Positions 26,884-37,793 of a DNA stretch of 64,000 nucleotides are shown one piece after another. A program made the translations under genes and the position numbers. Under the pieces are notes generated by a model. That model worked only from the letters and a program-made list of their open reading frames with translations. It did not search any database and was not told the DNA's origin. Within the stretch, counting starts at the first letter, position 1. Each line of letters begins with the position of its first letter. The stretch lies in contig NZ_JASHKB010000005.1 in assembly GCF_030732865.1 (NCBI RefSeq), forward strand, positions 112,864-176,863, read 5' to 3'. This stretch comes from Roseitalea sp. MMSF_3546 (GTDB taxonomy: Bacteria > Pseudomonadota > Alphaproteobacteria > Rhizobiales > Rhizobiaceae).

Positions 26884-28461
26884 ATGCGTCTGATTGGTGC
26901 TTCCTCCCGGCGTCCGGCAAAACTCCTGCAGACGGCCTCGGTCCTCGTGCTGGGCACGCTGGCGACCGGCTGCGCGGGCAATATCGAGCGGTTCACCGAC
27001 AGCTTCTACACCGAAGCGGTGCCGGTGCGTCCGCCCCAGGCCGTGCAGACGCCCTATCCGGGTCCGCGCACCGCGTCCGCCCAGTCGGGCCAGACCCATC
27101 GCCAGACACTGGCCCGCTCGGGCGGCATCGACCCGTCGACGACCGGTTCGATCCGGCCGGCCAGCGCAGCGGCCGCACCGGCGGCTGTCACGCGCCAGCC
27201 CATGGCGGCGCCGCGGCCGGCGGCGCGCCAGGCCGAGGCGACGGCGACGGCGGCGGCGCCTGCGCCGAGCCGGTCCGAGCCCGTTGCCCAGGCGCCGGCC
27301 GTGCGCACCGTGTCGGCGCCGCCAGCGGCGGCCGAACCGCAGCAGGTGGCGCTCGCCGCACCGGCAGACCCGCCCGCGCAGCCCGCAAGCGCATCGGGCG
27401 GCGAAGCGGGGTGGACCGGCACCGGCGGCACCTATGTCACGCTGCGCCAGGGCGAGACGATCTACAACCTGACCAAGCGCTACGGCGTGCCGGTCGACGC
27501 GATCATGCGCGTCAACGGGCTGTCGGATGCGCGTTCGGTGCAGGCGGGCCAGCGCATCCTGATCCCGACCTACGTCTATGACCGCTCCGTGCCGGTGTCG
27601 GCGCCCGATGCCAATGCCGGCGTGCGCTCGGCGCGGGCCAGCGTGGGCGGGCGCACCGAATTCGACCTGAAGCGGGCGCCGGTGCCACGCCTGCGCCCGC
27701 AGATCGCCATGGCGAGCGAAGCGCCGAACCCGCCGGCGCAGACCGCGGCGGCCGCATCGGCGACCTCCGGTCTGAAGGGCGGCCGCTACACGGTGGCCGC
27801 CGGCGACACGCTGTCGGCGATCTCGCGCCGGACCGGCGCCAGCATCGAGGCCATCAAGCGCACCAACGGGCTGAACGGCGACATGGTGCGCATCGGCCAG
27901 AGCCTGATCATTCCGGGTCTTGATGGCGGGCCGGCCCCGGCGACCGAGGTCGCCGCTGCCAATGTCGATCCCGTCGTCACCAGCAGCGTCCAGCGGGTCG
28001 ACACCCGGCCGCAGTCGCTGTCCAATGCACGCTCGGTCACCGCGATCGACCAGAGCAGCACCGCGAGCGCGCCGGCCGCAACGGGCGTTTCCAGCATGCG
28101 CTGGCCGGCACGCGGGCGCATAATCGCCGGTTTCGGCAGCAATGCCGGCGGGCGACCCAATGACGGCATCGACATCTCGGTGCCCAAGGGAACCCCGGTC
28201 AAGGCGGCCGAGAACGGCGTGGTCATCTATGCCGGCGACGGGCTCAAGGAGTTCGGCAAGACGGTGCTGGTGCGCCACAGCGACGGCGTGGTGACGGTCT
28301 ACGGCCATCTGTCGGAGATGAGCGCGGCGCGCGGGGACACCGTGCAGCGCGGCCAGACGATCGGCGCGTCGGGCATGAGCGGCAATGCGCGCCAGCCGCA
28401 ACTGCATTTCGAGGTGCGCAAGGACGCAACCCCGGTCGACCCGCTGACCTATCTGAACTGA
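26884..28461 (+). CDS. NlpD-like lipoprotein with two LysM domains and a degenerate LytM domain
   Basis: The 525-residue product starts with a lipoprotein signal (lipobox LATGC, Cys near residue 31). A Pro/Ala-rich linker follows, then LysM 1 (about 182-228, YVTLRQGETIYNLTKRYGVP), LysM 2 (about 299-345, GRYTVAAGDTLSAISRRTGA) and an M23/LytM domain (about 405-525). In active LytM enzymes the first zinc ligand is the His in H-x-G-x-D; here that motif reads N-D-G-I-D. NlpD and EnvC, which do not cut peptidoglycan but activate amidases, carry the same type of change. A role in septal amidase activation is therefore the best guess. The protein would sit in the outer membrane and bind peptidoglycan through LysM. 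Confidence 0.87.
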   Translation: MRLIGASSRRPAKLLQTASVLVLGTLATGCAGNIERFTDSFYTEAVPVRPPQAVQTPYPGPRTASAQSGQTHRQTLARSGGIDPSTTGSIRPASAAAAPAAVTRQPMAAPRPAARQAEATATAAAPAPSRSEPVAQAPAVRTVSAPPAAAEPQQVALAAPADPPAQPASASGGEAGWTGTGGTYVTLRQGETIYNLTKRYGVPVDAIMRVNGLSDARSVQAGQRILIPTYVYDRSVPVSAPDANAGVRSARASVGGRTEFDLKRAPVPRLRPQIAMASEAPNPPAQTAAAASATSGLKGGRYTVAAGDTLSAISRRTGASIEAIKRTNGLNGDMVRIGQSLIIPGLDGGPAPATEVAAANVDPVVTSSVQRVDTRPQSLSNARSVTAIDQSSTASAPAATGVSSMRWPARGRIIAGFGSNAGGRPNDGIDISVPKGTPVKAAENGVVIYAGDGLKEFGKTVLVRHSDGVVTVYGHLSEMSAARGDTVQRGQTIGASGMSGNARQPQLHFEVRKDATPVDPLTYLN

Positions 28462-28465
28462 CCGG

Positions 28466-29158
28466 CTATTTGCTGCCGTGGTCCCAGCCTTCGGTGAGGC
28501 GGCGATTGAGTTCGCCCATCCGGGCCAGGATGATCGCGCCGCGCGTGCGCTCGATGATGCCTTCGCGTTCGAGCCTGGCGATTTCGCGGCTGACGACCTC
28601 GCGCCGGCAGCCGATGCGCTCGGCCAGGTCCTGCTGGACCGGGGGCGGCGACACGGCGCGCTGGCCGTCATGGCCCTTGCGCGGCCGCGACAGGCGGATC
28701 AGTTCGGCATAGAGCCGGTATTTCGCCGCCAGGAACGAATGCTCGGCAAGGCGCGTGTTGAGCCCGCGAATGCGCTGGGACATGAACCGCATCAGCGTAA
28801 GCGCGACCTCGGGATTTTCGCGCAGGATATCGATGAACACGGTCTGCGGCACACGCAGCAGCCGCGTTCTGAACAGCGCGGTGATGTTGGCCGAGCGGCT
28901 GCTGCCGTCGATCGCGGCCAGTTCGCCGAAGAACGAGCCTTCGCCGATCTCGCCCAGGATCATCTCGCGGCCGGTGGCGATGCGCAGGATGACCCGGATC
29001 TGCCCGCTGACGATGGCGAAGAAGTCGTGCGTCTCGTCCTCGAAGTCGAGGATCAGCTCGTTCTCGTCGAAATCGGCGATCGAGCACTGCGCCGAATAGC
29101 GCCGGTCCTGCTCGGGGTCGAGCGCGGCGAACAGGGCGAAGGCAGACAGGTGCTGCAT
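28466..29158 (-). CDS. Crp/Fnr-family transcription regulator
   Basis: The 230-residue product has an N-terminal cyclic-nucleotide-like sensor barrel (ENELILDFEDETHDFFAIVS, GEGSFFGELAAIDGSSRSAN), a long dimerization helix, and a C-terminal winged helix with the recognition stretch QQDLAERIGCRREVVSREIA. The FGELAAIDGSSRSA sequence resembles the phosphate-binding cassette of cAMP/cGMP-binding members, with Arg and Ser in place, so nucleotide binding is possible. There is no cysteine set as in Fnr. It ends only a few bases from the convergent LysM/LytM gene. psuG lies upstream on the same strand but 126 bp away. Confidence 0.88.
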   Translation of the reverse strand: MQHLSAFALFAALDPEQDRRYSAQCSIADFDENELILDFEDETHDFFAIVSGQIRVILRIATGREMILGEIGEGSFFGELAAIDGSSRSANITALFRTRLLRVPQTVFIDILRENPEVALTLMRFMSQRIRGLNTRLAEHSFLAAKYRLYAELIRLSRPRKGHDGQRAVSPPPVQQDLAERIGCRREVVSREIARLEREGIIERTRGAIILARMGELNRRLTEGWDHGSK

Positions 29159-29284
29159 CGTGCGTCTTCGGGTTGGCGTGGGTGAGGCCGATCATGCCGC
29201 ATGGTGCGACCGGAACGCAAGCCGGGCATTCGAGCCCGGACAGCCGCGCCATCGCAACCGGGCACGGCTGCCGCCGGACGCGGG

Positions 29285-30217
29285 CTAGGCTTCGGTGGAC
29301 CGCATGTTCGCCAGCGACGCGGCGATCTCCCCGGCGAGCCGGGCATTGTTCTCGACCAGGGCGATGTTGGTGGCAAGGCTGCGGCCGCCGGTCAGTTCGA
29401 CGATGCGGCCGAGCAGGAAGGGCGTGACATCCTTGCCGACAATGCCGGCTTCATCGGCCTCGGCCTGCGCCCTTCGGACATGGGCGGCCATCTGCTCACG
29501 CGGGATCTCGTCGGCAGGCGGCACGGGATTGGCGATCAGGACGCCGCCATGGCCGAAGCGCGGCAGGGCGTTGCGCATGTGCAAGAAGCGCGCGATCGCG
29601 GCCGGATCGTCCAGCCGCAGCGGGGCGGGCAGGCCGGTGTGGCGCGACCAGAAGGCGGGCAGTTCGTCCTGACCCACGGCGATGACGGGCACGCCGCGCG
29701 TCTCCAGCGCCTCGAAGGTCTTGGGCAGATCGAGGATCGCCTTGGCGCCGGACGAGACGACCGCAACCGGCGTGCGCGCCAGTTCGTCGAGGTCGGCGGA
29801 GACATCGAAGCTTGTTTCGGCGCCGCGATGCACACCGCCAATGCCGCCGGTGGCGAACACGGCGATCCCGGCGGCATGGGCGACCATCATGGTGGCGGCG
29901 ACCGTGGTGCCGCCGGTGAGCCCCTGCGCGCAGGCAAAGGCGAGATCGGCGCGCGACAGCTTGGCATGACCGCCGTGTCCGGCGAGCGCCTGCGTGGTCG
30001 GCTCGTCGAGGCCGACATGGATGGCGCCGCCGACGACGGCGATGGTGGCCGGCACCGAACCGGCCGCGCGTACGGCGGCTTCGGCCCGCGCGAGCATCGC
30101 CAGATTGTCCGGATGGGGCATGCCATGGGTGATGATGGTCGATTCAAGGGCCACGACGGGCCGCCGCTCGTCCAGCGCGGCACGCACGTTCGGCGCATAT
30201 TGAAGTCCGTTTCTCAT
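29285..30217 (-). CDS. psuG: Pseudouridine-5'-phosphate glycosidase
   Basis: A 310-residue enzyme of the PsuG/indigoidine-A family that cleaves pseudouridine 5'-phosphate into uracil and ribose 5-phosphate. Typical blocks are VVALESTIITHGMPHPDNL, ATIAVVGGAIHVGL, TTVAATMMVAHAAGIAVFAT, GGIGGVHRGAE and PVAVVSSGAKAILDLPKTFE, and the C-terminal NIALVENNARLAGEIA. The ATG at 30217 has a GGAGG-like site just upstream on the minus strand. psuK lies upstream on the same strand, separated by 339 bp without a gene, so the pair works in one pathway: psuK phosphorylates pseudouridine and psuG splits the product. Confidence 0.93.
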   Translation of the reverse strand: MRNGLQYAPNVRAALDERRPVVALESTIITHGMPHPDNLAMLARAEAAVRAAGSVPATIAVVGGAIHVGLDEPTTQALAGHGGHAKLSRADLAFACAQGLTGGTTVAATMMVAHAAGIAVFATGGIGGVHRGAETSFDVSADLDELARTPVAVVSSGAKAILDLPKTFEALETRGVPVIAVGQDELPAFWSRHTGLPAPLRLDDPAAIARFLHMRNALPRFGHGGVLIANPVPPADEIPREQMAAHVRRAQAEADEAGIVGKDVTPFLLGRIVELTGGRSLATNIALVENNARLAGEIAASLANMRSTEA

Positions 30218-30556
30218 CGCCTCCGTTCTCCGCCCGATCCCTCGCTGCGACACACGCCCTTGCGCCTGGGCCGGTGCGGCCGCCCTGCCGCCCCGGTCCG
30301 CGCCGCGCCGATCCAACAGCCACGAGGCGGCCCTGGCCGGCCTGGGCGACCTTCGCCTTGCGCGCCATGGCCGTGCCCGGGCATCGGGGTGCCGATGCGG
30401 CACGCCGGCCGGCCGGGACCGTCTGGCCGCAAACGGGCCGTGTTGCAAGCCGTCATGGTCCGGCGATGGCATCGCACGCGCCGGCCGGCCGCCCTGCGCC
30501 TGCGCGAAGGTGGCCATGCGCCCGGTGCGTGCCCCGCCAGGTGGCGCGGGCCATCG
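30218..30556. other. Unexplained GC-rich gap between psuK and psuG
   Basis: This 339-bp stretch has open frames on both strands, but their products are Arg/Pro/Ala-rich shadows without start sites or family resemblance. I see no promoter, hairpin terminator or repeat apart from the usual GC-rich short palindromes (for example GCCGGCCGGCC). It may be decayed coding DNA, since in other genomes psuK and psuG are normally adjacent or fused. Confidence 0.5.
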
Positions 30557-31510
30557 TCATACCGACCCAAGGCGCTCGGGCTCGGGCAGGCTGCCGGCCA
30601 GGGCGGCAAGGTCGGCGCGCGCGAGTTGCGGCGCGAACGGTCCGTCATGTCCGATGCTCACCGCCGCGGCCGCGTGCCCGATGCGCACCGCCGCGACGAG
30701 ATCGGTCTCGGGCCAGTGCGCCAGCACGGCCCCGGCCAGCGCGTCGCCGGCGCCCGTCACGTCGCGCACCCGGGCTTGGTCCGTCGTCGGCACCCGCCAG
30801 CATCGGTCGTCCTCGAGCACGACAGCGCCGCGCGGCCCGTCGGTGACGACGGCGCGGCGGGCGCCGGACCGGTGCAGCGCGGCCATCTGCGCCAGCGATA
30901 TCGGTCCGTTCTGGCGCGTCTCCGCGCCGGTCAGCGCGGCAAGCTCGCGCCGGTTCATGACCACCAGTGCAAGGCCGGACAGTCGCCCGCGCAGCCGCCC
31001 GGCCTTGGCCGGAGAGACGGTCAAGCCGACCGCGGGCGGACGTCCGGGCGCGTCCAGCAAGGTGCCGATCGCCGTCGCGGGCAGATTGGCGTCGACGACG
31101 AGCCGGTCCGCCGCGCCAACCAGTGCGCGCACATCGCTGCGCCGCACATGCCGCGCAAGCCCGTTCTCGTAGAGCGCCATGTCGGCCAGGGCGACGATGA
31201 CTTCGCCCTGCGCATCGAGGATCGCCGTGTAGCTCGGCGTCGCCCGGTCCACGAACACCGCGCTATGATCGTCGATGCCGGCATCGGCCATCGCCTCGGC
31301 AACGAGCCGCCCGGCCAGGTCGCCGCCGCGCGCCGATACCAGCCCGACCGAACAGGCATTCAAGGCGCAGGCAACGCGCAACACATTGGCCATGCAGCCG
31401 CCGACGCTCTCGCGCACCGTGCCTGGCTGGGACGTTGCGGGCACGAACGTTCCCTCAAGCCGGCCGATCCGGTCGATATGGGCCGCCCCGATGCCGACGA
31501 GCGCCGCCAT
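30557..31510 (-). CDS. psuK: PfkB-family kinase, probably pseudouridine kinase
   Basis: The 317-residue product is a ribokinase-type enzyme: the N-terminal [16 protein letters not shown], the two-glycine GG in [12 protein letters not shown], and the catalytic [13 protein letters not shown] with the base Asp near the C-terminus. Pairing with psuG on the same strand makes pseudouridine the likely substrate. ATG 31510 is preferred because the longer in-frame version adds an Arg-rich, non-conserved tail. The gene is divergent from recA. Confidence 0.88.
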   Translation of the reverse strand: MAALVGIGAAHIDRIGRLEGTFVPATSQPGTVRESVGGCMANVLRVACALNACSVGLVSARGGDLAGRLVAEAMADAGIDDHSAVFVDRATPSYTAILDAQGEVIVALADMALYENGLARHVRRSDVRALVGAADRLVVDANLPATAIGTLLDAPGRPPAVGLTVSPAKAGRLRGRLSGLALVVMNRRELAALTGAETRQNGPISLAQMAALHRSGARRAVVTDGPRGAVVLEDDRCWRVPTTDQARVRDVTGAGDALAGAVLAHWPETDLVAAVRIGHAAAAVSIGHDGPFAPQLARADLAALAGSLPEPERLGSV

Positions 31511-31589
31511 CAATGCACCTTCGCGATCAGGTCCACGGCGTGCCGCCCGCAGCGGCGCAGCACGTCGCCACCGGTGCAAAACATAATAC

Positions 31590-31604
31590 GAACAAAAAAC
31601 GAAA
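31590..31604 (+). promoter_or_regulatory. Candidate SOS box (GAAC-N7-GAAA)
   Basis: GAACAAAAAACGAAA matches the alphaproteobacterial LexA site GAAC-N7-GAAC at seven of eight fixed bases and lies in the AT-rich leader of recA, 113 bp before the ATG. Confidence 0.45.
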
Positions 31605-31626
31605 GCAAGGTAAAATCAATGGTTTG

Positions 31627-31658
31627 TTGGTCTTGCGAGATGAGAACATTTATGGTAC
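31627..31658 (+). promoter_or_regulatory. Candidate recA promoter with overlapping SOS box
   Basis: TTGGTC (31627-31632), a 17-bp spacer and TTATGG (31650-31655) form a plausible promoter. GAACATTTATGGTAC at 31644-31658 overlaps its -10 and matches GAAC-N7-GAAC at seven of eight fixed bases. A LexA site in this position would block polymerase until DNA damage. The match is imperfect and one of two candidates in this leader. Confidence 0.45.
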
Positions 31659-31716
31659 AAATGCTTTTTATCGTTTCATTTGCGCTGCCATGCGCATTAA
31701 CATAAGGGTGGGGTCG

Positions 31717-32820
<1,104 letters not shown>

Positions 32821-32868
32821 CGTGTCCGCCAAGTCCAGGCCGTCGCGGTCCGGGCCGGGCGGTGACGG

Positions 32869-32907
32869 CGCTGGCATGGGACCCTGGTGGACATGGCCGG
32901 CGTTTTT
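32869..32907 (+). terminator. Probable terminator of recA
   Basis: CGCTGGCATG (32869-32878) can pair with CATGGCCGGCG (32892-32902), using one G-U pair and one bulge, and the stem is followed directly by five T residues (32903-32907). It lies 49 bp after the recA stop codon. Confidence 0.55.
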
Positions 32908-32993
32908 GCCCTAAGGACGGGCGGACATGGCGCGGCGGCCAGGGCTTGCCGCAGCGGGCCTGGTCGGCCCTTTGGTGACTTTTAGGACAGTTC

Positions 32994-35681
32994 ATGAGTG
33001 GCGTTAATTCCATACGCACGGCCTTTCTGGATTTCTTTGCACGGCATGGACACACCGTCGTGCCGTCAAGTTCGCTCGTGCCGCTGAACGATCCGACATT
33101 GATGTTCACCAATGCGGGCATGGTGCAGTTCAAGAATGTCTTCACCGGTCTTGAAACGCGCGACTATCAGCGGGCGGTGACCGCGCAAAAGTGCGTGCGC
33201 GCAGGCGGCAAGCACAACGATCTGGACAATGTCGGCTATACCGCCCGGCATCACACCTTCTTTGAAATGCTGGGCAATTTTTCGTTCGGCGACTATTTCA
33301 AGGAGCAGGCGATCGAGCTGTCCTGGAAGCTGATCACGGAGGAATTCGCGGTCGCGCCGGAACGGCTGTGGGTCACCGTCTACCATACCGACGAGGAGGC
33401 CTACGGGCACTGGCGCCGGATCTCGGGCCTGCCCGAGGATCGGATCGTCCGCATCGCCACGCATGACAATTTCTGGGCGATGGGCGAAACCGGTCCTTGC
33501 GGGCCGTGTTCGGAGATCTTCTATGACCATGGCGAGCATGTATGGGGCGGGCCGCCGGGCTCGCCCGAAGAGGATGGCGACCGTTTCGTCGAGATCTGGA
33601 ACCTGGTCTTCATGCAGCATGAGCAGGTCTCGCCCGAGGTGCGGGTGGATTTGCCGCGACCGTCGATCGACACCGGCATGGGGCTGGAGCGTATCGCCGC
33701 CGTCCTTCAGGGCGTGCACGACAATTACGACATCGATCTGTTCCGCGCGCTGATCGCGGCGTCGGAGGAACTGACCGGCACCCGGGCGATCGGCGAGCAT
33801 CAGGCGAGCCATCGGGTGATCGCCGACCATTTGCGCGCCGGCGCCTTCCTGATGGCCGATGGCGTGTTGCCGTCCAATGAGGGGCGCGGCTATGTGCTGC
33901 GCCGCATCATGCGGCGGGCGATGCGCCATGCCCATCTTCTGGGCGCACGCGAGCCGCTGATGCACCGGCTCGTTCCGGCGCTGATCGGCGAGATGGGCGA
34001 GGCCTATCCGGAGCTTCACCGGGTGCGTGCGCTGATCGGCGAGACGTTCGAACTCGAGGAAACGCGCTTCAGACGCACGCTTGAACGCGGGCTTGGGCTG
34101 CTCGAAGAGGCGACCGTGTCGCTGGGCGAAGGTGATACCCTTGCCGGCGAGACCGCGTTCAAGCTCTATGACACCTATGGCTTCCCGCTCGATCTGACCG
34201 AGGATGCCCTGCGCCGGCGCGGGATCGGCGTCGACACGGACGGTTTCGACAAGGCGATGGCCCGGCAGAAGGCCGAGGCGCGGTCGCACTGGGTCGGCTC
34301 GGGCGAGATTGCCGATGACACGGTCTGGTTTGCGATCCGCGATGAGGTGGGCGCGACGGAATTCGTCGGCTACGATGCGGAGAAGGCCGAAGGCGTGATT
34401 GCAGCGATCGTACGCGACGGCGTGCCGGTCGAACGCGCCGAGGCCGGCGAAGACGTGCTGATCGTGACCAATCAGACCCCGTTTTACGGCGAATCCGGCG
34501 GCCAGCAGGGCGATTGCGGGTTCATGCTCGGCAACGGGCTGGTGATTGCGGTGACCGACACCCAAAAGCATGCCGATGGCGTGTTCGTCCATCACGCTCG
34601 CGTGCACAAGGGGCAGGCGCGCAAGGGCGCCGTCGTCGTCATGGAGGTCGATCACACGCGCCGCGCGGCGCTGCGGGCCAACCACTCGGCGACCCATCTC
34701 GTTCACGAGGCGCTGCGCGAGGTGCTTGGCGACCATGTCGCCCAGAAAGGCTCGCTCGTGGCGCCCGATCGCTTGCGTTTCGATTTTTCGCATCCCAAGC
34801 GCGTCAGCCATGACGAGCTTGCGCGAATTGCGGATCTGGCCAACGAGATCGTGCTGCAAAACAGTCCCGTCACCACCCGCGTGATGGGCGTCGATGAAGC
34901 GATCGAGGAGGGGGCGATCGCCCTTTTCGGCGAGAAGTATGGCGATGAAGTGCGGGTCGTGTCGATGGGCACGGCGCTGCATGGCGACAAGATCGGACAG
35001 ACCTATTCGATCGAGCTGTGCGGTGGGACCCATGTCGGCGCGACCGGTGAGATCGGGTTGATCTTTATCGTTTCGGAGAGCCCGGTTTCGGCCGGCGTGC
35101 GCCGCATCGAGGCGCTGACCGGTGAGCGCGCGCGCAAATTTCTGCAGGGCCAGGACGAGCGGGTGCGCGCGATGGCGAACCTGCTCAAGGCCGGTCCCGA
35201 TCAGGCCGTGGACCGTGTGGAGCAATTGGTCGAGGAGCGCCGGCGGCTCGAGCGTGAACTGGCCGAGGCGCGCAAGGCGCTGGCGCTGGCTGGTCCAGCC
35301 AGCGGAACCGGTGACAGTGGCCAGGAGCAGGACCGCCTGGTTGCCGGGGTCGGTTTCATGGGCCGTGTCGTCGAGGGCGTTCCGCCGCGTGACCTGAAGT
35401 CCATGGCGGATCAGGCCAAGTCGCGCCTTGGGTCGGGCGTTGTGGCCCTGGTGGCAAGGTCCGGTGACGGCAAGGCATCGATCGTGGTCGGTGTCAGCGA
35501 CGATCTGACCGGTCGGTTCGATGCGGTCGATCTGGTGCGCACCGGTGCGGCCGCGCTCGGGGGCAAGGGCGGCGGCGGTCGGCCGGACATGGCCCAGGCC
35601 GGCGGCCCCGATGGCGGCAATGCGCAGGCGGCGATCGATGCGATCATCGATGCGATGGAGCGCGAGCCGGCCACGGCATGA
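32994..35681 (+). CDS. alaS: Alanyl-tRNA synthetase
   Basis: An 895-residue class II enzyme. The catalytic core is seen in [20 protein letters not shown] and [20 protein letters not shown]; the editing domain has the zinc-type motifs [14 protein letters not shown] (HxxxH) and CGGTHV; the C-terminal oligomerization domain ends in the Gly-rich [16 protein letters not shown] stretch. Unlike valS and serS in this window, the length is normal and the composition even. The gene follows recA by 173 bp. Confidence 0.98.
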   Translation: MSGVNSIRTAFLDFFARHGHTVVPSSSLVPLNDPTLMFTNAGMVQFKNVFTGLETRDYQRAVTAQKCVRAGGKHNDLDNVGYTARHHTFFEMLGNFSFGDYFKEQAIELSWKLITEEFAVAPERLWVTVYHTDEEAYGHWRRISGLPEDRIVRIATHDNFWAMGETGPCGPCSEIFYDHGEHVWGGPPGSPEEDGDRFVEIWNLVFMQHEQVSPEVRVDLPRPSIDTGMGLERIAAVLQGVHDNYDIDLFRALIAASEELTGTRAIGEHQASHRVIADHLRAGAFLMADGVLPSNEGRGYVLRRIMRRAMRHAHLLGAREPLMHRLVPALIGEMGEAYPELHRVRALIGETFELEETRFRRTLERGLGLLEEATVSLGEGDTLAGETAFKLYDTYGFPLDLTEDALRRRGIGVDTDGFDKAMARQKAEARSHWVGSGEIADDTVWFAIRDEVGATEFVGYDAEKAEGVIAAIVRDGVPVERAEAGEDVLIVTNQTPFYGESGGQQGDCGFMLGNGLVIAVTDTQKHADGVFVHHARVHKGQARKGAVVVMEVDHTRRAALRANHSATHLVHEALREVLGDHVAQKGSLVAPDRLRFDFSHPKRVSHDELARIADLANEIVLQNSPVTTRVMGVDEAIEEGAIALFGEKYGDEVRVVSMGTALHGDKIGQTYSIELCGGTHVGATGEIGLIFIVSESPVSAGVRRIEALTGERARKFLQGQDERVRAMANLLKAGPDQAVDRVEQLVEERRRLERELAEARKALALAGPASGTGDSGQEQDRLVAGVGFMGRVVEGVPPRDLKSMADQAKSRLGSGVVALVARSGDGKASIVVGVSDDLTGRFDAVDLVRTGAAALGGKGGGGRPDMAQAGGPDGGNAQAAIDAIIDAMEREPATA

Positions 35682-35842
35682 CGGCCTGCGGCGGCGGTTC
35701 GGGGCGATCGGCGCCATGCATGCAGCGATCGCAGCGGCCACGCGGATCGACCGCGACGAAGACAAAGGCGAATGTGTGCGTTGCTGTTGCGGGCCGGCCC
35801 GTTGCGGGCATTGGCGGCGGCGTCGCGTCCGGTCCGTGAAGA

Positions 35843-36517
35843 CTACGCCGAAACCAGGCCGAGTGCGCTTTCGAACAGGGCGCGGCCGTCGGTGCCGCCA
35901 TGGGCCGGTTCGATGCGGTTTTCCGGATGCGGCATCAGACCCAGCACATTGCCTTCGGAATTGACGATGCCGGCTATGTCGTCGGTCGAACCGTTGGGAT
36001 TGGTGCCTTCGGCATAGCGCAGGACGATCCGGTTGGCATCGTGCAGACGGGCGAGCGTGCCAGCGTCGGCGAAATAGTTGCCGTCGTGATGGGCGACGGG
36101 GCAGTCGATCACCTGGCCGGGGCGATAGCCGCGGGTGAACGCAGTGTCGGCGTTGACGACCTGCAGCCTGACGGTCTTGCAAACGAAGTTCAGCGAGGCG
36201 TTTCGCATCAGCGCTCCGGGCAGAAGGCCTGCCTCGAGCAGGATCTGAAAGCCGTTGCACACGCCCAGAACGCGCACGCCGCGCCTGGCCGCCTCGGCGA
36301 CGGCCCGCATGACCGGCATGCGCGCGCCGATCGCCCCGCAGCGCAGATAGTCGCCGAAGGAAAAGCCGCCCGGGATGACGACCAGATCGGTGCGGGCCGG
36401 CAGCTGCGTGTCCGTCTGCCACAGGGTGAGCGGTTCGTGCCCGGTGATGGTGCGCAGCGCCGCGATCATGTCGCGATCCCGGTTGAGCCCGGGCAGCAGA
36501 ACGACGACAGCCCTCAT
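35843..36517 (-). CDS. purQ: FGAM synthase, glutaminase subunit PurQ
   Basis: The 224-residue class I glutamine amidotransferase supplies ammonia for the fourth step of purine synthesis (formylglycinamide ribonucleotide to its amidine). The triad is visible: nucleophile Cys in [10 protein letters not shown] and His/Glu in [10 protein letters not shown]. The oxyanion block [16 protein letters not shown] is also present. It follows purS by three bases and purC further upstream, all on the minus strand, so purC-purS-purQ is one operon; purL is not in the window. Confidence 0.97.
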   Translation of the reverse strand: MRAVVVLLPGLNRDRDMIAALRTITGHEPLTLWQTDTQLPARTDLVVIPGGFSFGDYLRCGAIGARMPVMRAVAEAARRGVRVLGVCNGFQILLEAGLLPGALMRNASLNFVCKTVRLQVVNADTAFTRGYRPGQVIDCPVAHHDGNYFADAGTLARLHDANRIVLRYAEGTNPNGSTDDIAGIVNSEGNVLGLMPHPENRIEPAHGGTDGRALFESALGLVSA

Positions 36518-36520
36518 CGC

Positions 36521-36763
36521 TCAGTCGATCTCCACGGCGTAGTCCTCGATGACCGTATTGGCGAGCAGTTTCTCGCACATGTCGGCCAGTTCGGCTGCCG
36601 CGCGCGCGCGGTCGTCATGGTCGAGCGTGACGTCGAAGACCTTGCCCTGCCGGACGCCGGCGACACCGGCGAAACCGAGCGCGGCCAGGGCGCCGCCGAT
36701 CGCCTTGCCCTGCGGGTCGAGGACACCGGTCTTCAGCGTGACGGTGATGCGTGCGTTGATCAT
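36521..36763 (-). CDS. purS: FGAM synthase, small subunit PurS
   Basis: The 80-residue product begins MINARITVTLKTGVLDPQGK and is typical of PurS, which bridges PurQ and PurL and lets ammonia pass between them. It sits between purC and purQ with gaps of 10 and 3 bp. The presence of a separate PurS implies the three-part (small PurL) form of the enzyme. Confidence 0.95.
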   Translation of the reverse strand: MINARITVTLKTGVLDPQGKAIGGALAALGFAGVAGVRQGKVFDVTLDHDDRARAAAELADMCEKLLANTVIEDYAVEID

Positions 36764-36773
36764 CGGCCAAACG

Positions 36774-37556
36774 TCAGTGCAGCTTGTCCTTGGAGGCGAC
36801 GAGCACGGGGCCGGAGGGGCGCGGGCGCTCGTTCTCGTTCATGATGCCGAGACGGCGGGCGACTTCCGCATAGGCCTCGACCAGCCCGCCCATGTCGCGG
36901 CGGAACCGGTCCTTGTCGAGCTTCTCGTTCGTGTCGATGTCCCACAGCCGGCACGAATCGGGGGAGATCTCGTCGGCCACCACGATGCGCATCATATCGT
37001 TCTCGTAAAGCCGTCCGCATTCGATCTTGAAATCGACCAGCTGGATGCCGATGCCCAGAAACAGCCCGGACAGGAAATCGTTGACGCGGATGGCCAGCGC
37101 CATGACGTCGTCGATCTCCTGCGGATTGGCCCAGCCAAAGGCGGTTACATGCTCCTCGGTGACCAGCGGGTCGCCGAGCGCATCGGACTTGTAGTAGAAC
37201 TCGATGATCGAGCGCGGCAGCACCGTACCCTCCTCGATGCCCAGCCGCCTGGACAGCGACCCTGCGGCGATGTTGCGCACCACCACCTCGACCGGAATGA
37301 TCTCCACCTCGCGGATGAGCTGCTCGCGCATGTTCAGCCGGCGCACGAAATGGGTGGGAATGCCCATGCGGTTGAGCGCGGAGAAAATGTGCTCCGAGAT
37401 GCGGTTGTTCAGAACGCCCTTGCCTTCGATGACATCGTGCTTGGCGGCGTTGTCGGCGGTGGCATCGTCCTTGAAGTGCTGCACAAGCGTGCCTGGCTCG
37501 GGTCCCTCGTAGAGAATCTTCGCCTTGCCCTCGTAGATTCGCCTGCGCTGTTTCAT
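36774..37556 (-). CDS. purC: SAICAR synthetase
   Basis: A 260-residue ligase that joins aspartate to CAIR in purine synthesis. Family blocks are [20 protein letters not shown] at the N-terminus, [20 protein letters not shown], the substrate-binding [11 protein letters not shown] and the metal-site [16 protein letters not shown] 37556 gives the standard start [11 protein letters not shown]; the longer in-frame version reaches into the divergent promoter region. First gene of the purCSQ operon. Confidence 0.97.
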   Translation of the reverse strand: MKQRRRIYEGKAKILYEGPEPGTLVQHFKDDATADNAAKHDVIEGKGVLNNRISEHIFSALNRMGIPTHFVRRLNMREQLIREVEIIPVEVVVRNIAAGSLSRRLGIEEGTVLPRSIIEFYYKSDALGDPLVTEEHVTAFGWANPQEIDDVMALAIRVNDFLSGLFLGIGIQLVDFKIECGRLYENDMMRIVVADEISPDSCRLWDIDTNEKLDKDRFRRDMGGLVEAYAEVARRLGIMNENERPRPSGPVLVASKDKLH

Positions 37557-37729
37557 GGGCCGACCTTGCGTGCTGGAAAAGGTGTTGAAGCGGGAAGCGT
37601 CCGTGCGCGGTCTAGCCGAACTGGCGCTGCAAAACAAATGGGCATTTGCGCCCTCAACGTCAAAGGGCGCGGTTGTCCCGGCGATCGGCGGCAATGCGTC
37701 GAACGGCGTGCGGGACCCTGATAAAGCAT

Positions 37730-37758
37730 TTGGCTAACACCGGCAAAACCACTAGATA
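37730..37758 (+). promoter_or_regulatory. Probable promoter of the zeta-inhibitor gene
   Basis: TTGGCT (37730-37735), a 17-bp spacer and TAGATA (37753-37758) form a good sigma-70-type promoter 36 bp before the ATG of the DUF1476 gene, in an AT-richer patch of the purC-divergent gap. Confidence 0.55.
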
Positions 37759-37793
37759 AAGGGCCATCTCAGCCGCGCTTTTGGAGACCGAAA

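Noticed and set aside
30218..30556. A small gene between psuK and psuG
   Set aside because: Open frames here have no ribosome site, extreme Arg/Pro content and no similarity I can recognise.
29201..31705. An 834-codon plus-strand frame over psuG and psuK
   Set aside because: It is antisense to psuG and psuK, whose active-site motifs are clear; composition is that of a shadow frame.
33066..36578. A 1170-codon open frame on the minus strand across alaS and purQ
   Set aside because: It is antisense to two certain genes, its product is Arg/His-rich without any family motif, and long antisense frames are expected in high-GC DNA.
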